From positions 31,944 to 95,943 of the forward strand of contig CYKH01000493.1 of assembly GCA_001460835.1 (NCBI GenBank): a stretch of DNA of 64,000 nucleotides. The letters run 5' to 3'. The position numbers and the translations under genes are program-made. This DNA comes from Bodo saltans. Lineage: Eukaryota > Euglenozoa > Kinetoplastea > Eubodonida > Bodonidae. The notes under the pieces were generated by a model. The model was not told the DNA's origin. It searched no databases and was given only the letters and a program-made list of their open reading frames with translations. Below, piece by piece: positions 29,517 to 37,540 of the stretch. Position 1 is the stretch's first letter. Each line of letters begins with the position of its first letter.

Positions 29517-29680
29517 AGTGACTCGCACCGACCTCAGCAGCATCTCCGCACTTCCGCAATTGCGGCAGCTGACCTTGCACTACTGTAGGGTGAGCGGTTG
29601 CACCGTGATCACCGGCTCGTGCTTTGCGGACCTTCGATTTGCACGATTGTAATGTGACGGACGAAGGCCTGGGCTCATGA
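29517..29680 (+). pseudogene. Leucine-rich-repeat gene remnant
   Basis: The + strand from 29517 reads VTRTDLSSISALPQLRQLTL then HYCRVSG, typical LRR spacing. After one frame change near 29635 it reads DLHDCNVTDEGLGS, which matches the C-N-V-T-D-x-G-L signature of cysteine-containing LRRs. Only two to three repeat units remain, the frame is broken and there is no start. The fragment implies a former LRR gene here; kinetoplastid genomes carry families of such genes. Confidence 0.6.
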
Positions 29681-29829
29681 CGGTCCCACAGCTGCAGGGG
29701 CAGATAATAACCAAAAATAAGCATCAATATTTTCCCTATCTACTACGTTGGTACTGAGGGCTTTTACGTCACTTCTTTTTTGTATGGAATTGTGATGTCG
29801 TATTGCATCTCAATCGTTGTTGTGTGTTG

Positions 29830-30056
29830 GCGCGTGGAGGCGGTGCGGGCTTCTTTATTTTGTTGGTTGTTTCGCTGAGGCTTTGTTGTTATGATAAGTG
29901 TCCGTGACTCCTTGGAAGTTCAACACATCTGATGCACTTTTTTTTTTTTGCGCGTGGAGGCGGTGCGGGCTTCTTTATTTTGTTGGTTGCTCGCTGAGGC
30001 TTTGTTGTTATGATAAGTGACCGTGACTCCTTGGAAGTTCAACACATCTGATGCAC
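29830..30056 (+). repeat. Imperfect 108/107-bp direct duplication joined by T12
   Basis: 29830-29937 and 29950-30056 match except for TTGTTTCGC versus TTGCTCGC (one substitution and one indel) and TGTCC versus TGACC. Twelve T (29938-29949) separate the copies. The small differences look like allelic variation. Confidence 0.9.
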
Positions 30057-30231
30057 TAAGTCTCGCGCAGCACGGTTGCTTTGCTGGAGGCAAACTATTG
30101 CCAATCTAAAAAAAACCACCAAGCCGTATTTCCGAAGAATCGCCTTTCTCTTTTTGTTTGCCTGTTTTCTTTTTGAGTGCTCTAAGAAAGGAGGAACTCC
30201 CAATCAGTGACACGTCCGTCATCTTTGTTGC

Positions 30232-32130
30232 ATGCCACCGAAGCCTCACAAGGCAAAACAGCGGCGCGCGACAGCTGCGAGCAAAAAGAATTCAAAGAAG
30301 GGGTCTACCGCACTGCACAAAAGCGCTCTCTCCATCCCGGAACGCGTTGTGTTGAAGAACATGGATCGCCGCTACCGATCAGGGAGCAGCAGCAGCAGCA
30401 GCAGCAGCTCATCATCCGAGTTCGAGGCACCTCAGCCGCCACGACGAGTGAGGCAGCCACCTGTGAAATTGCCGCCAACCCCACCGCCAGCTGTGGCAAA
30501 GCCACCGGTCCCACGAGCACGGACAGTGGCTGCGAAGAAAGCGCACGCGCCAACAGTCAAGAAGCTGCCTGAGAAAAGAAACGGACGGAGAGGCGGGTCG
30601 GGTGATGAGCGGACGCTACGAATGGGGCACCGTGACCAGTGGATCATGCCGCCGCAGCAGGCGACGCTGCCCGCACGCCGCGTGCTGCTAAAACGAGATA
30701 GGCGCCGCGAATCTCCAGACGATTGCAACCTGATGTCCCCTCCCGCACCGAGGCCAAACGGGCACGATCAGCGGCCGGTGGATGTGTTGAAGACGCTGTG
30801 TTCAAAGACATGCACCAAGGAGGGGTTTCTCCGCATGGCGATCGCGACCGTCACGCCCAGCCATTGCATTTCGCCGTCAAACTTCTGGAAGGCATTCAGG
30901 AGCATCGCATACCTGGGCAAGGGCAGGTTTGGATTGGTTTGGCGATGCACGACGCTCGATGGGGCCGTGGTTGCGGTCAAGTCGTGTCCCGTCAGCTTCC
31001 ACAGCTCCAAGGCGATCGAAGACGGCTTCTCCGTTCTTCGCGAGGTGGCTGTGATGAGGTTTCTTAACGAGCAGAACGTTCCGTACGTTCTCCCCTACAC
31101 AGCGCTTTTTTCGTCGAGAACACCGAAGCTCTGCCGCCCTGTGTGTCGGAGGCCATTATGCATCCCAAGCTGACGGAGGAAATGGGTCGACGTAGAGAGT
31201 TGACCCAGTCTGCGCTCAAGAGAAGACAAACGAACCCAACGTGACGCCGGAAGAGATTGAAAGGGCCACCAGTATTGACTACGATGTCGTTGCAGATTTT
31301 CTTTGCAAGAATGGCTGCCTCTCTCAGAACTAGTGTCAGAATACCCAAGTTCGTCGCCATCTCGGAGCGGGACGCATTGGAGTGTGACGCGACGATGTTC
31401 TTGGTGGTGGAACTCTGCGACGGGGATGTGGAGGGAACTCACCACAGCGATGCCGTGTCCAGGGGTGTGGCGTACTGTATGAGCTCAGCGCTTGCTGCAA
31501 TGCACGAGCTTGGGCTCGTTCACTTAGACTTGAAGCCCTCCAACATTTTGTACGTGTGCGGGGATGATTGCAGTGGCGCGACGACGGCGATGAAGTTCTA
31601 CCTGAGTGACTTCGGAATGTGTCACATGGTGGGTTTCGCTTACAAGGATGAAATCGGCGGTGTGGTGGGGACGCACGAGTACATGGACACGCTGGCACTG
31701 GAGCACAAACGGTGCAGCCGGGCAACGGATTGCTTTTCGTTGTCTACCCCAGAAACACGCGTCATTTGATTCTCTTCCGCATACAGTTGCTGACACAACT
31801 TTGCTAGATACAGTGAACCGCTTGCTGCTTCCCGACCGGAGGCGGCGCTTGACTGCGGCAGAGGTGAGGGACCTCATTTCCCAATCGTCTCAGCCAAACT
31901 TAGAATTGGAAGTGGCACCAGGCGAAGGGTCGCTGTGTGCAGACGCAGAATCGTCATGGACCCACGGGATCGACATCCGCTGGGGGAGCTCCCAGCCAAT
32001 GAGTGAGTCCACCGCAGCGCGTTCACTTCTCGTCTACCCCAACAAACTTTCTCTGGTCACACTATCTCAAATGCATCACGGCAAGCCAAATGGAACGAGA
32101 GTGAATGTAACGTTTGCTTGCAGGAGGTAG
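30232..32130 (+). pseudogene. Protein kinase gene with several frame breaks
   Basis: A Ser/Thr-type kinase catalytic domain is recognisable across three frames: glycine loop LGKGRFGLVWRC and VAVK near residue 230, helix C LREVAVMRFL, hinge ATMFLVVELCDGD, catalytic loop LVHLDLKPSNILY, and DFG in FYLSDFGMCHMV. GTHEYMDTLALE (activation segment end) and LLLPDRRRRLTAAE (C-lobe end) follow. The catalytic loop has Leu in place of the usual Arg of HRD. The N-terminal 210 residues are basic/Pro-rich with a poly-Ser run. Frame shifts lie near 31107 (a T6 run), 31205, 31335 and 31738, and the C-lobe seems short after the activation segment. The HLDLKPSN loop loosely recalls Wee1-type kinases. It is either a decaying gene or poor sequence. 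Confidence 0.7.
30389..30418 (+). repeat. AGC/TCA microsatellite coding poly-Ser
   Basis: A run of AGC repeats followed by TCATCATCC gives about a dozen serines in the kinase N-terminal extension. Confidence 0.85.
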
Positions 32131-32573
32131 AAGCCAATGACCACCCGAAGAGCGCTGTTGGTGGAGGTGCAACCGCAGCAAAGCCGAACGAGGCCCCATG
32201 CAAAGAAACGCACACGCGATTCCGATTCCTCGTCTGAGAGCTCGGATGAGTCTGACTTCGACTTCAAAGGAGGGTATCATGACCATAGAGCCTGGAATGA
32301 AAAGACATTCATGAACAACATAGCGTTGGGTACCGGTGTTATTTTTTTTCTAGAAAAGCGACCAGGCAGAATGATCGCGTTTTTTTTTGTTTAGAACGCT
32401 TGTATGAAGCAGACGATGAGCAGAACTTTTGCAAATTCCCGTTGGACGAAGTCGCAACTACACCAAACAAACATTGGCTCTTCTTAAACGTTGTATTAGA
32501 ACTACGCGCATGGCTTTTTTTGTTTTGCTTTGCTTGATTTAGTAGTGTCAGCAATTGAGTGTGCACTTTTTAA
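32131..32573 (+). other. Intergenic region holding a topoisomerase II tail scrap and T-rich UTR
   Basis: Apart from the TOP2-derived piece (32153-32290), this stretch is T-rich with long T runs (32341-32349, 32380-32389, 32516-32525). It ends with pyrimidine-rich sequence before the ATG at 32574. A short frame (32137-32394) overlaps the scrap and is not supported as a gene. Confidence 0.65.
32153..32290 (+). pseudogene. Diverged fragment of the topoisomerase II 3' end
   Basis: This segment matches 29279-29423 of TOP2 over most of its length, with scattered substitutions and indels. Shared blocks include CCGCAGCAAAGCCGAA, GAGGCCCCA/AAGGCCCCA, and GAGTCTGACTTCGACTT (SSDESDFDF in protein). Frame is lost relative to TOP2 and the YHTRE end is scrambled (GGYHDHRA). 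It is too diverged to be an assembly repeat, so it looks like an old local duplication remnant. Confidence 0.75.
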
Positions 32574-33452
32574 ATGTCCGACGTCTATGTGAACCTCCGT
32601 GGCATTGAAGCCTCGGACGACTTTGCGTGCACCGTTCGACTCACGTATCAACCTGGAGAGTTGGCAAAGCATGTACTGGATCGCTGTGCCAACTCCACAA
32701 CATGTGATCCCCCACTCACCGCCGAGCAGATCACGATGCTTCAGAGCGGGGGCTATCAATTATCCCTCGATGACGATACTCCATTGCCACACGAAGCACG
32801 CATGGGAGAAGAGAACCCAGGGGATTTATTCGGCCTCGTTGCGGCACCGGTGGATGTGTATGTACACGGTACACCATCGCTCAAGGCCATTGACGCCACA
32901 TTTGAAGAGCGTAGTGTCCGTGTCGCGGTGCACAATGGTCAGACAACTGCAAAGGAACTGTTGGTTGCGTTTGCGACCAATAAAGTGGCAAGTGTTGAGC
33001 TATCCACAGATGACGAGGGAACTCATCGTGTGGCACCGGTGGATGTGTATGTACACGGGACACCATCGCTCAAGGCCATTGACGCCACATTTGAAGAGCG
33101 CAGTGTCCGTGTCGCGGTGCACAACGGCCAGACGACAGCGAAGGAACTGCTGGTTGCGTTTGCGACCAATAAAGTGGCAAGTGTTGAGCTATCCACAGAT
33201 GACGAGGGAACTCATCGTGTTGAGGGCTCACAACTGTTGAAACCGCTGCAATGGATCGAGGACGGCGCCGACTTTTTTGTGGTCCGCGCCAACGTGCATG
33301 CTGATGCCGTAAAGGTTGTTCGTTCCACTCCAACCCTCGGAGCTACCTGCTATGTTTGTAACGGCGTGCTGCGTCGCCTATCACACTGTGACCTCCTCAA
33401 CTCGTGCAATCGTAGGGTCAGTGCGTGCTCCGTTACAGTCGCATTTCGTTAA
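32574..33452 (+). CDS. Unknown protein with two identical 63-residue repeats
   Basis: Not recognised; 292 residues. The N-terminal 90 residues (VYVNLRGIEASDDF and YQPGELAKHVLDRC) and the repeat (VDVYVHGTPSLKAID, then SVRVAVHNGQTTAKELLVAF) have alternating hydrophobic patterns of small beta domains. TTAKELLVAFATNK resembles the helix after the second strand of ubiquitin-like or PB1/DIX-type folds, so the protein may be built of ubiquitin-fold modules (weak inference). The two repeat copies are in frame and identical in protein but differ at about nine third positions. The C-terminus from 33340 is Cys/Arg/Ser-rich and may be out of frame or a true tail. Confidence 0.6.
   Translation: MSDVYVNLRGIEASDDFACTVRLTYQPGELAKHVLDRCANSTTCDPPLTAEQITMLQSGGYQLSLDDDTPLPHEARMGEENPGDLFGLVAAPVDVYVHGTPSLKAIDATFEERSVRVAVHNGQTTAKELLVAFATNKVASVELSTDDEGTHRVAPVDVYVHGTPSLKAIDATFEERSVRVAVHNGQTTAKELLVAFATNKVASVELSTDDEGTHRVEGSQLLKPLQWIEDGADFFVVRANVHADAVKVVRSTPTLGATCYVCNGVLRRLSHCDLLNSCNRRVSACSVTVAFR
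32843..33220 (+). repeat. 189-bp in-frame duplication with synonymous-only differences
   Basis: 32843-33031 and 33032-33220 encode the same 63 residues. Differences (GGT/GGG, CGT/CGC, AAT/AAC, GGT/GGC, ACA/ACG, ACT/ACA, GCA/GCG, TTG/CTG and one at the end) are all silent and mostly clustered in 32935-32970. Confidence 0.92.
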
Positions 33453-33548
33453 CTCGAGACGCAACGACGGTAGGGAGCCGACGTTCGCCGCGAACCACGA
33501 AGCCGACATTCGGGTCAGATGTACGACGAACCACTGAACATGCAACTA

Positions 33549-33572
33549 CGTTTCTTTTTCCGGGAGCGATAG
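33549..33572 (+). promoter_or_regulatory. Pyrimidine tract and possible trans-splice acceptor for the TPR gene
   Basis: TTTCTTTTTCC followed within 12 bases by an AG (33571-33572), about 80 bases before ATG 33654. Confidence 0.45.
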
Positions 33573-33653
33573 CTGCGTGAAGCTTTCCAGAACAGCGAAA
33601 GTAGTAGGAGCGAGACTGTCGCAGCCCGCGTCAAGCTCAACAAGAAAATTGCT

Positions 33654-34408
33654 ATGCTTCTGTTCGACGAGAAGAGGTACGAGGAAGCCGCCGAAGTATT
33701 TTCCTCGTGTACGGAGGAAAAGAACGTCTCTACAGAGGAGATGGTGGATCTCCGCATTCGCCTTGGTGGGTGCCTCTTTATGCTTGGGGAGGATGAAAAA
33801 GGCATCGCACTTGTGCAGGGTACGTTAGCCGGGGACTTGAAGAACAATCAAGGCGTCTACTGGATGGCGATGTTCTACGTCAAGCGAGGGCTTCTGAAGG
33901 ATGCCGTCACGTGGGCAGTGCAACTCGTCGTGCGTGCTCACAGTGACGCATCCTTTGGCCCACAAGCAAAGCATCTGCTGGTACACGTCTTCCGAACCTT
34001 CGGGAGTGCTCCGTGCCTCAAGGAAATCAACGAAATGATACTGGTGCCGAAAGAGCCTAACGCAGATCTTGCATCTGTTGTTGGGTACCTTGCTCTTGTT
34101 GCTCGAGATCACAGCATTATGGACCTCGCGATCTCTTTGTACAAGAGGGCGTTGGAGATCTGCTCCACGCCATTGATGGCACTTAACTACATTCACACGT
34201 TAGAGAATGATGGCCGCATTTACGAAGCATTGGTGGAAACCAAGAAATATTTAGAGAGCCTTGGCGCACTTTCTGTGGGTAACGTCAGCGCTCGACAAGT
34301 AGCACGTTTGCTTGGCCCTCTGGACGATGAAGAGACGTCGTTCCCGATTTCTATTGGCGCTGCGCTGGAGCGGCTGAGGCGGCCTCGTAGTTTTGTTCGA
34401 GTGCACGC
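33654..34408 (+). CDS. TPR-type helical repeat protein (3' end lost in gap)
   Basis: Tetratricopeptide-like helix pairs are visible: LLFDEKRYEEAAEVFSSC, DLRIRLGGCLFMLGEDEKG, VYWMAMFYVKRGLLKDAVTW and DLAISLYKRALEICSTPLMA (the last with the classic A-S-Y-R-A pattern). YIHTLENDGRIYEALVE is a further unit. TPR arrays usually act as protein-binding scaffolds. The frame is open for about 27 codons upstream of ATG 33654 with TPR-like content (ARVKLNKKIAMLL), so the true start may lie further 5' and be lost to sequence error. The gene enters the 300-N gap at 34409, and no continuation is identifiable after it. Confidence 0.65.
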
Positions 34409-34708
34409 NNNNNNNNNNNNNNNNNNNNNNNNNNNNNNNNNNNNNNNNNNNNNNNNNNNNNNNNNNNNNNNNNNNNNNNNNNNNNNNNNNNNNNNNNNNN
34501 NNNNNNNNNNNNNNNNNNNNNNNNNNNNNNNNNNNNNNNNNNNNNNNNNNNNNNNNNNNNNNNNNNNNNNNNNNNNNNNNNNNNNNNNNNNNNNNNNNNN
34601 NNNNNNNNNNNNNNNNNNNNNNNNNNNNNNNNNNNNNNNNNNNNNNNNNNNNNNNNNNNNNNNNNNNNNNNNNNNNNNNNNNNNNNNNNNNNNNNNNNNN
34701 NNNNNNNN
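34409..34708. other. Assembly gap of exactly 300 N
   Basis: Hides the 3' end of the TPR gene. The sequence immediately after the gap is a stray copy of a cullin-gene segment ending in A10, suggesting misjoining around this gap. Confidence 1.
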
Positions 34709-34722
34709 GCAATCAACACGTT

Positions 34723-34772
34723 CCTAGCAGGAAGCATCGTTGCCGCGGCGTTCAAGCCACTTAAAAAAAAAA
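34723..34772 (+). repeat. Stray 40-bp copy of a cullin segment ending in A10
   Basis: 34723-34762 is identical to 35336-35375 (SLAGSIVAAAFKPL of the cullin). It then breaks into ten A at 34763-34772 and unrelated sequence. It sits directly after an N gap, outside any gene, so it looks like a truncated contig end. Confidence 0.85.
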
Positions 34773-34888
34773 TAGTTCTACTAGTGCTACTTCACGTGCG
34801 GCTTTGATTGCAATCACTTTGGTGGTGACCTCTACTGTTCCACACGCTTTGTTGAATAGAGAGCCAGCCAAGAAAGGTTGACACATAC

Positions 34889-34904
34889 TTTTTTTTCCCG
34901 CTAG
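34889..34904 (+). promoter_or_regulatory. T-rich tract and trans-splice acceptor for the cullin gene
   Basis: CTTTTTTTTCCCGCTAG ends in AG at 34903-34904, 35 bases before ATG 34939. Confidence 0.65.
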
Positions 34905-34938
34905 TATTCTCGATTTGAGTGCCCCCACGCTTGACGAC

Positions 34939-37385
34939 ATGGCTTCTGTCACCGACACAGTTGTGTTTGTAGAAGACCTACTCTACAGCAGAGCGCCGCT
35001 CACGACGGCCACCATCAACAGTCTTCTGCGGCATCAAATGCTGGTACGGAATCGACTGCTAAGCAGCTCCTTTGAGCAGTGGGAGAAAGACGTGCAGCAA
35101 ATGGAGCTAAGCCGGCAAGTGCTCGCGCCTCTTGATGGCGTCCCTCAGGATCCACAAGGGGTTTCCCTACGCTACGTCGTTCTTTTTGATAATCTGTTGG
35201 CGAGTATCGTCAGGAGATTTCTTGCGGTGGTTGCGGCGCCACCCATTGCCGCTGCGGCATCATCGACTGAAGTTCTCCTTAAGACGATCAACGTTTTTCT
35301 TGGGAAAGTGAAGTTCTTGTGCAGCACGATAAAAGCCTAGCAGGAAGCATCGTTGCCGCGGCGTTCAAGCCACTTTCTATTATCAGCGAGGGCTTGAAAC
35401 AAACTATCTTAACAACGTTCCGTGTTGGTATCCAGTCCTGGTGGAACGAAGAGATTGAGTCAGCAAGATGGGCGCATGCACTTCATGAACTACGTGTGAC
35501 TGTGTTGGAAGTGAGTGGCCCCTCTACACAAGCAATGGAATGGATTCTTATGAATCTGAAAATGCTCCTTGGTCGCAGTCTCGCCCATCAATCCCCGGCT
35601 GCCCTTCGGGAGTACGTGTCGTCGATGCATCGTCGTTTGTCCACGCTGTCATTGGGAACAACAAATGTGCCTCGTCAGAATTTCTTGACGAACGCACCAA
35701 TAGAGATGCAGACGGCAGTTCGTTCATTGATCACCGAGAGCGTCGTGGTGCCGCTGCGCTCTGTTCTTGCACCAACGATTAAGAGCGCGTTGGTAGGCGG
35801 GGATGTGAGATTTCTTGAATCGGTTTCGTACCTTGAACGACTTACCACATTCACATCTACTTCCGCGCATCATTACGACCCTTTAGCCCCCCAATTACGT
35901 ATGACTCGCTGGTTTGAAGAGCAACTCCGGGTGGCACTGATTGGGTCGTTACGTGAAGTCGTCAGCACTGCTCTTGGAATGGATCAGTCAAAATTTCAGA
36001 TGCCTGACTGGAGTCACGCAGTCTCCGACACCCGAGGGCAAAAAATGGCGGAGGTAAGCGAGCAGTATATTCGAACTGTTGGCAGCATTGCTGAGTGGCT
36101 CGAGCAGAAGTCGACTATGTTACGTTACGTGTACTCCCCCGACGCTGCCCGAGCATCTGAGTCCGATGTTCGTCAGTTTGTCAAGTCAACGCTCCATGAT
36201 TCCGGGAGGAAGCTATTTCAGAATGCTGGGGCTCTCCTCGCAACGATGTTGCACGCCGCACTAGCGTCCAAGAAGGATCAGGAATTGGCTTTTATCGTGA
36301 CGGAGGCTGCCTTCGCGTGGGCAGCAGACAAAGATGCGTTCCTTCAGCAAATGAGCCACTGCTTAGAATTGCGGCTGTTGGAGTCCATGCCTATTTCACC
36401 TGATGTTGCCGAGCGAGAGCGGTCCGTCATCGCCACTCTTAAGGCGCAAGATGTGTCCAACTGCGGCATCCAGCTACGGAAATTAGAAAGCATGCTACAC
36501 GACGCAGAAACGCAGAAGGACATTGAAGAGGCCATCAAACTGCAGAGCTCGATGGATGCCACACTCGGCGGGATTGTGCCTCCTAATTTTGATGTGCACC
36601 TGTGCATTCTGAAGGGAAACACGATGTGGCATACCATCGGCTGCAACCCAATCGTGCGCACCCTGCCCATGGAAGTGAGACTCGCCATGCGTGTGGTGGA
36701 GCACGCCCACCGTGTACGCTGGCCCGACAAGAAGTTATCATGGGCGCATGCCTCATCTCGCTGTACGCTGGTCTTGGCGTACACGAAGCAAGGAGGAAAG
36801 AGGCCGCCGGTCGAGCTCACCGTCACCCTGGTAGGCGCATCCATTCTATGCATGTTTGATAATTTAGGCTCCGATCAAGTGCTGCGAACAGAGTTACAGG
36901 AGTTTGTGATGGTACCACCGTTGGATGCCGCGGCTACCGGCGAGGGATTGAATGGCGCAGCGAGCGGCGACGTCGTGCGACTGTTTGATGCAGCCTTGCA
37001 GCGGCTTGTTGGCCTGAAGGTTCTGACGCAAGTGAGCGACACCATCATCATTAACCGTGGATTCGCTCCCCCTGCACGAAAGTTGACTGCTGTTCCTCGA
37101 TCCCAACTATCAGCTCTTGGGGATGCACAGACCGGTACCCGCCAAACTGCGGATGACTCGTTAGCCAAGACGAGATTTCTTGCGCTGAAGGCGGCCATCG
37201 TCCGCATTATGAAAACTCGAAGGGAGTGTGCACATGGGTCGTTGTTTGATGCCGCAGTGCGGCAGTTGGACAAGACGTTCCTTCCCACAACTCAACGATT
37301 CAAGCAGGTCATTGCAGAGCTGATTGAGACAGAGTACATAGCACGGAAGGAGGGCGAGGTTGGCGTTTACATATACTTGGCTTGA
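34939..37385 (+). CDS. Cullin (ubiquitin-ligase scaffold), one frame shift near the 5' third
   Basis: Scaffold of cullin-RING ubiquitin ligases. The C-terminal winged-helix/neddylation region is unmistakable: FLALKAAIVRIMKTRRE with the NEDD8-acceptor lysine in VRIMK, a basic linker, and ELIETEYIARKEGEVGVYIY ending YLA. Upstream come the cullin-homology beta strands and helices (DVVRLFDAALQRLVGLKVL; SCRTLVLAY-like ASSRCTLVLAY). The N-terminal repeats are helical and diverged. The 5' part is read in another frame (34939-35340) from the main frame (open from about 35310), so a one-base error or real frame shift lies between 35295 and 35340. Total span is 2447 bases, two more than a multiple of three. 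The cullin subtype cannot be assigned. Confidence 0.85.
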
Positions 37386-37540
37386 GTTGTTGCTATTTTT
37401 GATTTATCGCGTCGTTTTTGATCGTAGCATCAACATGTCATCATTTTCATCAACATCGTCACGTTTTCACGCAATGCGGGTTCGCCTCGCGCGTGTATTT
37501 GTTCACTACAGGAAAGTATTCAACAAACAAAGGCAAGCGA

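Larger units (their letters stand above)
29424..30231 (+). other. Long non-coding or degenerate region after topoisomerase II
   Basis: About 800 bases without an intact gene. It contains a leucine-rich-repeat remnant (29517-29680) and an imperfect 108-bp duplication joined by T12 (29830-30056). A T/C-rich stretch (30137-30175) that may be the trans-splice tract for the kinase gene comes next. The rest is T-rich with no recognisable feature. Confidence 0.7.

Noticed and set aside
34709-34830. Short protein after the second N gap (AINTFLAGSIVAAAFKPL...)
   Set aside because: It is the stray cullin copy followed by A10 and UTR sequence; no start codon or independent support.
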